From Nocardioides terrigena (GTDB lineage: Bacteria > Actinomycetota > Actinomycetes > Propionibacteriales > Nocardioidaceae), in the NCBI RefSeq assembly GCF_003047265.1, contig NZ_PZYY01000001.1:124001-188000 (forward strand): a stretch of 64,000 bases of DNA, written 5' to 3'. The position numbers and the translations under genes are program-made. Shown here piece by piece: positions 24,997 to 32,822 of the stretch. The notes beneath the pieces were generated by a model. The model was given only the letters and a program-made list of their open reading frames with translations. It was not told the DNA's origin and did not search any database. Each line of letters begins with the position of its first letter. Position 1 is the first letter of the stretch.

Positions 24997-26070
24997 ATGA
25001 CCATGACCACGATCGGCCGGCGGTTCCCCGTAGTCACCAGATCGGGGGTTCACGTGTTGATCGGGTTCGCCGTGGTTGCCGTGCTGATGCCGGTCTTCTT
25101 CGGCGGCAGCCCGTTGTTCACCTGGACGACCGCGGCGGTGTGGGTGCTGTTCGCCATGAGCACGTCAGTGCTCTTCGGCTGGACCGGCCTCCTGTCGTTC
25201 GGGCAGGCCGCCTTCTTCGGCATCGGGGCGTACACGATGGCACTCATCCACGAGAACCGGCCGGAGACGCCGGGCCTGGTGATGCTCCTCGCCGCCGCCC
25301 TCGTCGCAGCCGTGGTGGCCGCCGTCTTCGCCCTGTTCGCCCTGCGCACCAGCGGTGCCGAATTCGCCATCCTCACCCTGGTGCTGGCGCAGGTGCTGTG
25401 GCTGCTGACCTATCGGGTCTCGTGGCTCAAGGGCGAGGACGGCTTCCATGGGCTGTTCTCCGTCAACATCATCAGCAACCCGCTGACCTCCGACCTCGAC
25501 CTCTGGTACTACACGATCGCCGTAGTCGGCTTCTGCGTCTGGCTCCTGTGGCTGCTGCATCGGTCCACGGCCGGGATGGCCATGCGCGCCGTCCGGGACG
25601 ACCCGTGGCGTTCGGCGGCGCTGGGCATCAACGTGCGACGGGTGCAGGTGTGCGCCTTTGCCGTCAGCGCCGCCCTCTCTGCCGTGGCCGGGGCATTGCT
25701 CGCGCAGGGACAAGGGGTGGTGAGTCCTGGGATGCTGAGCTTCGCCATCTCGGGCGAGATCCTCGTGGCGTGCCTGATCGGTGGCATGAGCCGCTTCGGC
25801 GGCCCGATCCTGGGAGCCATCGTGCTCATCTGGTCCCAGACGCTCATCAGCAACCTGCTCCACGACTCAAGCATGTTCGTGGGCCTGCTCCTGCTCGTCA
25901 TCGTCATCGCACTGCCGCAGGGCCTCGTGTCGCTGCCCGGCAGGGTGCGCAACCGGCGCCGCGCCTCAGGACCCCCATCCATACCACCGGCGCCCACCGG
26001 CTCACTCGCGGACGAGTCGGTTCCCGACGGTTCACCGGTCTCCGCCGGCGACGAGGAGGCCCTGCGATGA
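24997..26070 (+). CDS. ABC transporter permease, LivM type
   Basis: A 357-residue permease. It has GLLSFGQAAFFGIGAYTMALIH near residue 68 and the coupling loop STAGMAMRAVRDDPWRSAALGI near residue 190. The C-terminus is a hydrophilic Pro/Ser-rich tail of about 40 residues. The stop overlaps the ATG of the ATPase gene (ATGA at 26067). Confidence 0.93.
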   Translation: MTMTTIGRRFPVVTRSGVHVLIGFAVVAVLMPVFFGGSPLFTWTTAAVWVLFAMSTSVLFGWTGLLSFGQAAFFGIGAYTMALIHENRPETPGLVMLLAAALVAAVVAAVFALFALRTSGAEFAILTLVLAQVLWLLTYRVSWLKGEDGFHGLFSVNIISNPLTSDLDLWYYTIAVVGFCVWLLWLLHRSTAGMAMRAVRDDPWRSAALGINVRRVQVCAFAVSAALSAVAGALLAQGQGVVSPGMLSFAISGEILVACLIGGMSRFGGPILGAIVLIWSQTLISNLLHDSSMFVGLLLLVIVIALPQGLVSLPGRVRNRRRASGPPSIPPAPTGSLADESVPDGSPVSAGDEEALR

Positions 26071-26825
26071 CCGCGATGGTGGAGCTCAGGGCTGCGTCCA
26101 AGGCCTATCAGGGTGTCCCCGCCGTGCAGGCCGTGGACCTGGAGGTGCAGCGGGGTGAGCGCCTGGCGATCATCGGGCCCAATGGAGCTGGGAAGTCGAC
26201 GCTCTTCGGCATGATCGCGGGGGAGCACCGGCCGACAGAAGGGTCCGTGTGGTTCAACGGGAAGGACGTCACCACGCACCACTCGTCGCGTCGTGCCCGG
26301 GCTGGGATCAGCCGCACCTTCCAGGTTGCCCGCCTCATGCCGACGATGACCGTCCGGGAGAACCTCTTCCTCGCCGCCCTGACCGGCCAGCGCCAAGGGA
26401 TCCGCTTCTGGGACGCACTGTCCACCCGGCCGGACGTGACCGAGGAGGCGGAGGCCGCAATGGTGGCCGCCGGTCTGGCGGACCTGTCGGACGTGCTGGC
26501 TTCCTCGCTGGCCCAGGGGGCCCGCAAGACGCTCGAGATGGCGATGGCCGTCGTTCAGAAGCCGACGCTGCTGCTGCTCGACGAGCCGACAGCGGGGATG
26601 GGGTACGACGATGCGCGCATTGCGACCAAGCAGCTGGGCGCCCTGCTCGAGGAACGCCGGGAGATGACGATCATTCTCACGGCCCACGACATGGAGGTCA
26701 TCCACTCCCTCGCCGAGAGGGTGGTGCTGATGGCCAACGGCAAGGTTGTCCTCGACGGCTCCCCGCAGTACGTGGCTGACCATGCGGTGACCAAGGAACT
26801 CTATCTGGGACGAGGTGCGTCATGA
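26067..26825 (+). CDS. ABC transporter ATP-binding protein, LivG type
   Basis: A 252-residue ATPase. Walker A IIGPNGAGKST (about residues 34-44), Q-loop SRTFQVARL, Walker B LLLLDEPTAGM, switch His in LTAHDMEVI. The ABC signature is atypical: SLAQGARKTLEMA instead of LSYGxQR, lacking the first Gly. The ATG at 26067 overlaps the LivM stop; the long upstream frame is a shadow. The stop overlaps the next start (ATGA at 26822). Confidence 0.93.
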   Translation: MTAMVELRAASKAYQGVPAVQAVDLEVQRGERLAIIGPNGAGKSTLFGMIAGEHRPTEGSVWFNGKDVTTHHSSRRARAGISRTFQVARLMPTMTVRENLFLAALTGQRQGIRFWDALSTRPDVTEEAEAAMVAAGLADLSDVLASSLAQGARKTLEMAMAVVQKPTLLLLDEPTAGMGYDDARIATKQLGALLEERREMTIILTAHDMEVIHSLAERVVLMANGKVVLDGSPQYVADHAVTKELYLGRGAS

Positions 26826-27556
26826 GTGGCTCGGAGCGTTCGAGCATGTTGTCGGTCCGAGGACTCGACGGCTGGTACGGGTCGGCGCAGGCCCTCTTCG
26901 GCGTGGACCTCGAGGTCGGCGTCGGAGAGGTGGTGGGGTTGCTCGGTCGCAACGGCGCGGGCAAGAGCTCCACGTTCAACGCGATCATGAACCTGGAGCT
27001 ACGTTCGTCGGGGGAGATCTTCGTGGCCGGTCGATCGGTGGCCAAGAGGACGGCCGACCAGATTGCCCGGGCCGGAGTGGCCTGGGTGCCTGAGGACCGC
27101 CGGATATTCAGCAACCTGACGGTGCGGGAGAACCTGGACCTGGCCCGCTTCGCGTGCGGGGACCGGGAACCCGTCGGCGTCGACGAACTGCTGGACTCCC
27201 TGCCGCTGCTCGACAAGTTGATCAACCGCAAGGGCAACCAGCTCAGTGGTGGCGAGCAGCAGCTCGTCGCCATCGCACGGGCGCTGGTCCCCCGGCCCGC
27301 CCTCCTGCTGCTCGACGAGCCGACCGAGGGCTTGGCTCCGCTCATCGTCGAGGGGATCGCGGACGCCATCGCGCGGCTGCCGGAGCTCTTCGACGTCACC
27401 ATCGTGCTGGCGGAGCAGAACCTGCCGTTCGTCACCAGCCTGACGTCTCGCGTCTACGTCCTCGAGACTGGGCGAGTCGTGCATGCGGGTCCTACTGCGG
27501 ATTTCGCAGCCGACGCCGAGCTCCAGGACCGCTACCTGTCCGTGTCGGTCGCCTGA
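26822..27556 (+). CDS. ABC transporter ATP-binding protein, LivF type
   Basis: A 244-residue ATPase. Walker A LLGRNGAGKSS (about residues 39-49), EDRRIFSNLTVREN, signature QLSGGEQQLVAIARAL, Walker B LLLLDEPTEGLAP, and LAEQNLPF in place of the usual switch His, as is normal in LivF. Last gene of the importer operon that starts at site 3. Confidence 0.94.
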   Translation: MSGSERSSMLSVRGLDGWYGSAQALFGVDLEVGVGEVVGLLGRNGAGKSSTFNAIMNLELRSSGEIFVAGRSVAKRTADQIARAGVAWVPEDRRIFSNLTVRENLDLARFACGDREPVGVDELLDSLPLLDKLINRKGNQLSGGEQQLVAIARALVPRPALLLLDEPTEGLAPLIVEGIADAIARLPELFDVTIVLAEQNLPFVTSLTSRVYVLETGRVVHAGPTADFAADAELQDRYLSVSVA

Positions 27557-27642
27557 CGGAGCGCTGCCGGGATCCTGCACGACCTGACGTCGAACTCGAC
27601 ACCGCGCAGGACGGACAAGCCCGTGGTCCGTGAGACCCAGAA

Positions 27643-27672
27643 CCCGGTGGCCGGTCTGCGCAGACCACCGGG
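27643..27672. terminator. Bidirectional hairpin between convergent livF-type and fadE5-like genes
   Basis: cccggtgg (27643-27650) pairs with ccaccggg (27665-27672). The interior is itself palindromic (ggtctgcgcagacc, 27653-27666). It stands 87 nt after the ATPase gene and 7 nt before the end of the opposing acyl-CoA dehydrogenase gene. Confidence 0.6.
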
Positions 27673-27678
27673 CCTCAG

Positions 27679-29520
27679 TCAGAAGGCGGAGTCGGGCATG
27701 TCCATGAGGTCCTGGGTGCTGGCGGTGAGCATGTCCGCCTCCTCGGACAACAGGGGCAGCCGCTCCGTCGCGAAGAAGCGCGCGACCGCGACCTTGCCCG
27801 TGTAGAAGTCAGGGCGGGCCACCCCGGGCTCCCCCGACTCCAGTCGGACGGAGGCCACGAGGGCCTGACGTGCCAGCAGCCAGCCGAGGAGTAGGTCGCC
27901 CACCATCATCAGGAATCGTGTCGTGTTCTGGCCGACGAGGTAGACGGACCTCGGATCGTCCCCTGTGGCGTCCGCCCACTCGACCAGCACCTGCTGGCTG
28001 CGGCGTACGGCCGTCAGCGCCTCGCGCAACGCGTCGGCCAGGGCCGTGTGTGGACCGGCGCCCAGCCCGTCGACCAACGCGTCGACCTCGGTGAGGAGGA
28101 GGCCGAGTGCCGTCCCGCCGTCGCGCCTGACCTTGCGGAAGAAGAGGTCGATGCCCTGGATGGCGGTGGTGCCCTCGTAGATCGTGTCGATCTTGGCGTC
28201 GCGGATGTACTGCTCGACGGGGTAGTCGCGGAGGTAGCCCGAGCCGCCGAAGACCTGCAGGCTCTCGGTGAGGGTGGCGTAGGCCTTTTCGGAGCAATAG
28301 CCTTTGACGACCGGCAGGAGCAGGTCGTTCCGCGCGGCGAGCGCGGTGGTGTCACGCCCCTCGTGCTCGGCCAGGACGATGTCGTCGAGGTTGCATGCGG
28401 CGAACGTGACCAAGGCCCGCATGCCCTCGGCGTACGCCTTCTGGACCATCAGGGATCGGCGCACGTCCGGGTGCCCGATGATGGCGATGTCCGGCGCGCT
28501 TCGGTCGCCCTTGCGGGTCAGGTCGGGGCTCTGCAGGCGCGTACGCGCGTAGTCGAGCGCGTTCAGGTAGCCCGTCGACAATGTGGCCATGGCCTTGGTG
28601 CCGACCAGCATGCGCGCGTACTCGACGACCTCGAACATCTGGGCGATGCCATCGTGCGCGTCACCGACGAGCCAGCCGACCGCGGGCTCGTCCTGGCCGA
28701 AGGTCAGCTCGCAGGTCGCGGAGACCTTAAGGCCCATCTTGGACTCGATGTTGGTCACGCGGACGCCGTTGCGGTCGCCCAGGGTCCCGCTCTCCACGTC
28801 GATGTGGAACTTGGGGACCATGAACAGGCTGAGGCCCTTGGTGCCGGGGCCGCCGACGCCCGGAGTGTCCACCGGCCTGGCGAGCACGAGGTGGACGATG
28901 TTGTCGGTGAGGTCGTGCTCGGCGCTGGTGATGAAGCGCTTGACGCCCTCCAGATGCCACGAGCCATCGGGCTGAGGCACCGCCCTGGTCTTGCCCGAGC
29001 CCACCGCGGAGCCGGCGTCCGGCTCGGTCAGCACCATGGTGGCGCCCCAACCGCGCTCGACCATCAGCTCGGCGACGCGTCTTTGCTCCTCGTTGCCCTG
29101 GCGGTGCAGGATCTCGGCCTGGGGCCACCCCGAGGCGTAGAGGAAGACGGCCGGGTTGGCGCCTAGCGGGAACTCTGACATTGCCCATCGCACCGATTGA
29201 GGTGCGGCGATCCCGCCGAGCTCGGGACCGACGTCCATCCGCCACCACTCGGCGGCCACGTAGCTCTTGTACGACTGGTGGAAGGCCGGGGAGAGCCGGA
29301 CCGAGTGGGTGGCCGGGTCGAACTCCACGACACCGTGCTCGTCGTCGGCGAACGAGGCGGCCAGCGCGGTCTCAGCAAGCTCCGCACCTGCCGTCAGCAT
29401 GTCCTCCACGGTCTCGCGGTCCAGGTCCGTCCACGGCCCGGTGCCCAGCACCTGGTCGCGACCGAAGACCTCGAAGAGGTTGAAGCGGACGTCGGTGAGA
29501 TTGGTGCGGTAGTGACTCAT
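27679..29520 (-). CDS. Acyl-CoA dehydrogenase, FadE5-like
   Basis: A 613-residue long-form acyl-CoA dehydrogenase. The N-terminus MSHYRTNLTDVRFNLFEVFG is characteristic of mycobacterial FadE5 (about 611 residues). The FAD motif is MVLTEPDAGSAVG (about residue 165), and the catalytic Glu is in DTIYEGTTAIQGIDLFFRKV (about residue 447). The extra C-terminal domain contains FLMMVGDLLLGWLLARQAL. FadE5 proteins accept a wide range of acyl-CoA chain lengths. The ATG overlaps the stop of the hydrolase gene upstream (ATGA at 29520-29517). Last gene of the minus-strand unit that starts at site 4. Confidence 0.93.
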   Translation of the reverse strand: MSHYRTNLTDVRFNLFEVFGRDQVLGTGPWTDLDRETVEDMLTAGAELAETALAASFADDEHGVVEFDPATHSVRLSPAFHQSYKSYVAAEWWRMDVGPELGGIAAPQSVRWAMSEFPLGANPAVFLYASGWPQAEILHRQGNEEQRRVAELMVERGWGATMVLTEPDAGSAVGSGKTRAVPQPDGSWHLEGVKRFITSAEHDLTDNIVHLVLARPVDTPGVGGPGTKGLSLFMVPKFHIDVESGTLGDRNGVRVTNIESKMGLKVSATCELTFGQDEPAVGWLVGDAHDGIAQMFEVVEYARMLVGTKAMATLSTGYLNALDYARTRLQSPDLTRKGDRSAPDIAIIGHPDVRRSLMVQKAYAEGMRALVTFAACNLDDIVLAEHEGRDTTALAARNDLLLPVVKGYCSEKAYATLTESLQVFGGSGYLRDYPVEQYIRDAKIDTIYEGTTAIQGIDLFFRKVRRDGGTALGLLLTEVDALVDGLGAGPHTALADALREALTAVRRSQQVLVEWADATGDDPRSVYLVGQNTTRFLMMVGDLLLGWLLARQALVASVRLESGEPGVARPDFYTGKVAVARFFATERLPLLSEEADMLTASTQDLMDMPDSAF

Positions 29521-30407
29521 CGGTTCTCCAACGGTTGGTAGGACGACGGTGTGGACCATGCGGTGGCGATCTCGGAGATCACTCCTGCGAGGCGCCGGGG
29601 CTCCTCGAGGGGGACGTGGTGGCCGGCGTCGGCCACTGTGACGGTGGGCAGTCGCGGACGAAGGCGCTCCTCGACGGAGGCAGCCATGTCGGCACCGACG
29701 AGGCCGTGCTCGCCGCGGATCACCCGGACGGGGCAGGCCAAGGGGGCGAGGTCCTCCTGGACGAGGGGCTCGTGCTCCACGAATCGGCGGTCGAACTTCC
29801 AGGACCAGCCATCGACGTGACCGATGACGGCTTGACGGGCCACGTGGTCGAGCACGAGGGACGGTGCCCGGCAGTCGTCGGGCAGCGTGCGGAAGCGCGA
29901 CAGGATCGTGGTCTCGTCCTGGTAGACCGGACGCTGCTGCGGGTCGATCGCGGTCCAGCGCCTGCGGCGCGGCCCGCTCTCGCGCTTGCGCAGCTCGGAG
30001 TCCACGACGACGACCCCGCCGAGGCGCGCGCCCTCGTTGCGTCCCAGGGCCAGCGCCACGTGTCCGCCCATGCTGTGCCCGACCAGGACGGGACGAGGTG
30101 TCGTCGTGTGGTCGCGGACCACCCGGGCGACCTCGGCGCTCCATGCCTCGAGGCCGTAGGCCGTACGCCAGTCGCTGTCACCGTGCCCGGAGAGGTCGGG
30201 CGCGAGCACGTGGAACCGGTCCGCCAAGGCAGGGGCCACGAGGTCCCACCATCCGCCGTGGGCTGCCCCGCCGTGGAGGAGGACGACGGAGGGTGCGGCG
30301 GTGTCGCCCCAGGAGCGCACCGCGATGGCGGCTCCGGCGACCACCGAGGTCAGCCTCCTGGGCCTGCGCTCCAGCACCTCGCGGTGCCAGGCGAGGGCAT
30401 CGGTCAC
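29517..30407 (-). CDS. Alpha/beta hydrolase
   Basis: A 296-residue hydrolase. The oxyanion segment is VLLHGGAAHGGWWDLV (about residues 35-50), the nucleophile Ser is in VGHSMGGHVAL (about residue 107), and the His is in VADAGHHVPLEEPRRL near the C-terminus. The GTG start overlaps the stop of the EthD gene (GTGA at 30407-30404). In an island with a flavin monooxygenase it could hydrolyse the lactone or ester made by oxygen insertion; that is inference. Confidence 0.87.
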   Translation of the reverse strand: MTDALAWHREVLERRPRRLTSVVAGAAIAVRSWGDTAAPSVVLLHGGAAHGGWWDLVAPALADRFHVLAPDLSGHGDSDWRTAYGLEAWSAEVARVVRDHTTTPRPVLVGHSMGGHVALALGRNEGARLGGVVVVDSELRKRESGPRRRRWTAIDPQQRPVYQDETTILSRFRTLPDDCRAPSLVLDHVARQAVIGHVDGWSWKFDRRFVEHEPLVQEDLAPLACPVRVIRGEHGLVGADMAASVEERLRPRLPTVTVADAGHHVPLEEPRRLAGVISEIATAWSTPSSYQPLENR

Positions 30408-30781
30408 GAGGCGGAGTCCCACACTTCGTGCTCCTCGGTGAGGAAGATGGGCGAGTTCTCGAGGTCGATGAAGTTCGGCTCGTCCTTGATCAGGGCGCGG
30501 ACCGCCCGGCGAGCATCCTCGTCGGTGAACGTCGTCGACACGGCGTCGGTGGAGTCGAACCACAGCTCCACCACGCCGTCGAAGGCTTCCGGTGCCTGGC
30601 GCGAGGCCTGGAGGGCTGCGTTGAGGTCGTGGGTCAGGGTGTGGTTCTGCACGTACCGTCGGGCGCCGAGTGCAGTGGCCCCGGCCACTCCGAGGGCCGC
30701 ATGGGGCCCTCGCCAATGGGCGAGGAACTCTTCGCGGGTCAGGCTCGGGTGGCGGCGCAGGCAGAACATCAGCTTGATCAT
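30404..30781 (-). CDS. EthD domain-containing protein
   Basis: A 125-residue dimeric alpha/beta-barrel protein. MIKLMFCLRRHPSLTREEF followed by HWRGPHAALG is the EthD signature. Family members act as small lyases/isomerases or accessory proteins; the name comes from an ethyl tert-butyl ether degradation cluster where the role is unclear. Ribosome site gaggag lies before the ATG. The downstream hydrolase start overlaps its stop. Confidence 0.85.
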   Translation of the reverse strand: MIKLMFCLRRHPSLTREEFLAHWRGPHAALGVAGATALGARRYVQNHTLTHDLNAALQASRQAPEAFDGVVELWFDSTDAVSTTFTDEDARRAVRALIKDEPNFIDLENSPIFLTEEHEVWDSAS

Positions 30782-30803
30782 GTGCTTCTCCTCCTCGGAG
30801 GGC

Positions 30804-31220
30804 TCAAGTGAGCAGGAACAGGTCGTAGACGCCGTGGTCCTCGTGGACCTGGCCCTTGCCAACGACCAGGCGCGAGTGGAGCCAGCGGTAGCGATCGTCC
30901 CCGGTCTCGAAACGGAAGGCCGAGTAGACGGCGCCGCTGCCGACACCCCCCGCCCAGTCAGTGCGTCCGGAGTAGGACACCTGGAGGAAGGCCCCGTCGT
31001 CGCACCTGAGGCTGATACGCACGTCGATGACGGTGGCGCCTCCAGGCCCCGTGATGAGCCAGTCGGCCGCGGACCGACCACGCTGGCTGGCACGGACGTG
31101 CTCGCCCTGGAGGCGGGCGTTCACGATGGGACCGACCAGACGGCGACCCCGAGGTGTGGTCCCGACGAACTCGACTCGCTCCAGTGGCGCGGTGAACGTC
31201 CCGAACGGTTGCAGCTGCAC
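30804..31220 (-). CDS. DUF3237 (UPF0311) family protein, copy 2
   Basis: A 138-residue paralogue of the protein at 16143-16571. The shared landmarks are QPFGTFTAPLERVEFVGTTPRGRR at the N-terminus, RASQRGRSAADWLITGPGGA in the middle and YRWLHSRLVVGKGQV near the end. The start is GTG 31220, with ggag 6 nt before it; the longer frame runs through the promoter and operator of site 4 and is rejected. First gene of a four-gene minus-strand operon (DUF3237, EthD, hydrolase, FadE5-like). Confidence 0.83.
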   Translation of the reverse strand: MQLQPFGTFTAPLERVEFVGTTPRGRRLVGPIVNARLQGEHVRASQRGRSAADWLITGPGGATVIDVRISLRCDDGAFLQVSYSGRTDWAGGVGSGAVYSAFRFETGDDRYRWLHSRLVVGKGQVHEDHGVYDLFLLT

Positions 31221-31249
31221 GTGGTCTCCTTCGGATGGACTCTGGCCAC

Positions 31250-31265
31250 CCAAGCGCTTGCTTGG
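31250..31265. promoter_or_regulatory. Candidate KstR2-like operator, site 4
   Basis: ccaagcgcttgcttgg, identical to site 1. It lies between the divergent DUF3237 and cyclase operons and covers the expected start of the minus-strand transcript (about 31260). Confidence 0.75.
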
Positions 31266-31266
31266 T

Positions 31267-31295
31267 ACTGTACCCAGCGTCGTGTCCCCGAGCAA
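31267..31295 (-). promoter_or_regulatory. Promoter of the DUF3237-EthD-hydrolase-fadE5 operon
   Basis: On the minus strand, TTGCTC (31295-31290), 17-nt spacer, TACAGT (31272-31267). The plus strand has TACTGT at 31266-31271, a possible overlapping -10 for the cyclase operon. Confidence 0.55.
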
Positions 31296-31312
31296 GGTTC
31301 GAAGGAGGTCGG

Positions 31313-32239
31313 ATGTATCCGTCGTACGACGACCTGCCGGTGCTGGAGGGCACCGACCTCCGCCATGCCTGGGACCACTTCGGGCGCGAGGACCGCCTCG
31401 GCACACTGAACCACCTGACCGAGCGGGATCGCTTCGACGCTCTGGCGCTCGCGAGGACCGGTCGCTCCGTGTGCCTCACCCTGCCGCTGGGCCAGCCGGA
31501 CCCGCCGCCGTACGGCAGGAGCTCGTTGGTCCACTCGGTCTACCAGGCCAATGGCTTCAGCTGGGGCGACCGGGTCGACGGGCTCGACATGCAGTCCTCC
31601 TCGCAGTGGGACGGCCTGTTGCACGTGCGGCACAAGGAGCACGGCTTCTATGGGGGTCGGCAGAGTCCGCCGGCGCCGGGCGACCCTTTGGGGATCGACG
31701 TCCTCGCACGCTCGGGGGTCGTCGGTCGCGGCGTGCTGCTCGACGTCGCGCGGCACCTCGGCGCGCAAGGTGCGTACGACGCGCTGGAGCGGCGGGCGAT
31801 CGACCCCGAACAGCTCCGCGAGATCGCCACCGCGCAGGACGTCGCCCTGCGGCCAGGGGACATCCTGTGCCTCCGATTCGGTTGGCACGACGCCTACGAC
31901 CGCCTGGACGCGGCCGACCGGGAGCGGGTCATGGGGTCGCCGGTGGGAGTCGGCCTCAGCGCACGCCCCGAGATGGCCCGCTTCCTGTGGGACGCCCGCG
32001 TGGGGGCCGTCGCCTGCGACAACCCGACGGTGGAAGTGCAGCCCGGGGACAAGCGTGACGGCTACCTGCACCACCGGCTCATCACCATGCTCGGCATGCC
32101 GCTGGGGGAGCTGTTCGACTTCGAGGAGCTCTCCGAGCTGTGCGCGGGCACCGGCCGGTGGGAGTTCCTCTTCGTCTCCGTTCCGCTCCACCTCGTCGGC
32201 GGCGTTGGATCCCCTGCCAATGCCATCGCACTCGTCTAG
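31313..32239 (+). CDS. Cyclase-family (PF04199) hydrolase
   Basis: A 308-residue protein of the cyclase/kynurenine-formamidase family. The metal-binding HxGTHxD motif is replaced by MQSSSQWDGLLHVRHKEHG (about residues 93-111), the form seen in a divergent SQWDG subfamily; the later region DNPTVEV and HHRLITMLGMPLGELFDFEEL are normal. Family members hydrolyse cyclic or amide-like bonds, so a ring-opening hydrolase is possible. The ATG has ggagg 7 nt upstream. The cyclase and SnoaL-like genes share the plus-strand promoter at site 4. Confidence 0.83.
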   Translation: MYPSYDDLPVLEGTDLRHAWDHFGREDRLGTLNHLTERDRFDALALARTGRSVCLTLPLGQPDPPPYGRSSLVHSVYQANGFSWGDRVDGLDMQSSSQWDGLLHVRHKEHGFYGGRQSPPAPGDPLGIDVLARSGVVGRGVLLDVARHLGAQGAYDALERRAIDPEQLREIATAQDVALRPGDILCLRFGWHDAYDRLDAADRERVMGSPVGVGLSARPEMARFLWDARVGAVACDNPTVEVQPGDKRDGYLHHRLITMLGMPLGELFDFEELSELCAGTGRWEFLFVSVPLHLVGGVGSPANAIALV

Positions 32240-32255
32240 GACAGGGAGGAGCGAC

Positions 32256-32741
32256 ATGGATGGCAGTGACGCCTGTGAGGCGTGTGGACGTCATTCGGTC
32301 GACCGGTCGCTCGAGGATCGGGCGGCGGTCGCGGACGTGATCACGGCCTACGCTGCGGCGATCGACGACCAGCGGGCCGACGCCGTCGCAGACCTCTTCA
32401 CCGAGGACTGCGTCTTCCGCGTCTTCGAGGGCAGCAAGGGGGAGGCCCGCGGGCGTGACGGCGTGTCGAGCCTGGTCGCTCGCCTGCTCTCCACCTTCGC
32501 CGCGACCAGTCATCACGTGTCCAACATCCGGGTCGACCTGACCGGGGACGACGCGGCGCGAGCCACGACCTACCTGTACGCCTGGCACCGGTTCCTCGAG
32601 GAGCGCCCGGACGGTCTGCTGTGGGCCCGCTACGAGGACGAGCTGGTGCGGCGCGGGGGTCGATGGTTGTTCACCCGACGCACCCTGAGGGTGACGGGGG
32701 AGCAAGACTTCGCCTTCCGGTGGATCGGCCCTCGGGGCTGA
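32256..32741 (+). CDS. SnoaL/NTF2-like protein
   Basis: A 161-residue protein with a SnoaL-like fold: DRAAVADVITAYAAAIDDQRAD at about residues 21-42, then LFTEDCVFRVFEG, SHHVSNIRVDL, AWHRFLEERPDG and a C-terminal DFAFRWIGPRG. A Cys-containing leader (CEACGRHS) precedes the fold. The fold serves as isomerase, hydratase or dehydratase on small cyclic substrates. Good ribosome site (ggagg) 7 nt before the ATG, 16 nt after the cyclase stop. Confidence 0.82.
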   Translation: MDGSDACEACGRHSVDRSLEDRAAVADVITAYAAAIDDQRADAVADLFTEDCVFRVFEGSKGEARGRDGVSSLVARLLSTFAATSHHVSNIRVDLTGDDAARATTYLYAWHRFLEERPDGLLWARYEDELVRRGGRWLFTRRTLRVTGEQDFAFRWIGPRG

Positions 32742-32763
32742 GCCGGGCGGCGCCTCTCGGTCA

Positions 32764-32810
32764 TTGCGGTGGCCGATCGGACGCCGTAACCTAACCAACC
32801 AACCACTTGG
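32764..32810 (+). promoter_or_regulatory. Promoter of the second acyl-CoA ligase operon with operator site 5
   Basis: TTGCGG (32764-32769), 17-nt spacer, TAACCT (32787-32792), then CCAACCAACCACTTGG (32795-32810), a degenerate copy of the 16-bp operator covering the expected start near 32798. Confidence 0.62.
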
Positions 32811-32822
32811 TAGGAGATGTTC

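Noticed and set aside
23448..25037. Long minus-strand open frame (529 codons) opposite the importer genes
   Set aside because: It is the reverse-strand shadow of high-GC codon bias. The plus strand encodes clear LivK/LivH/LivM-type proteins with overlaps and ribosome sites.
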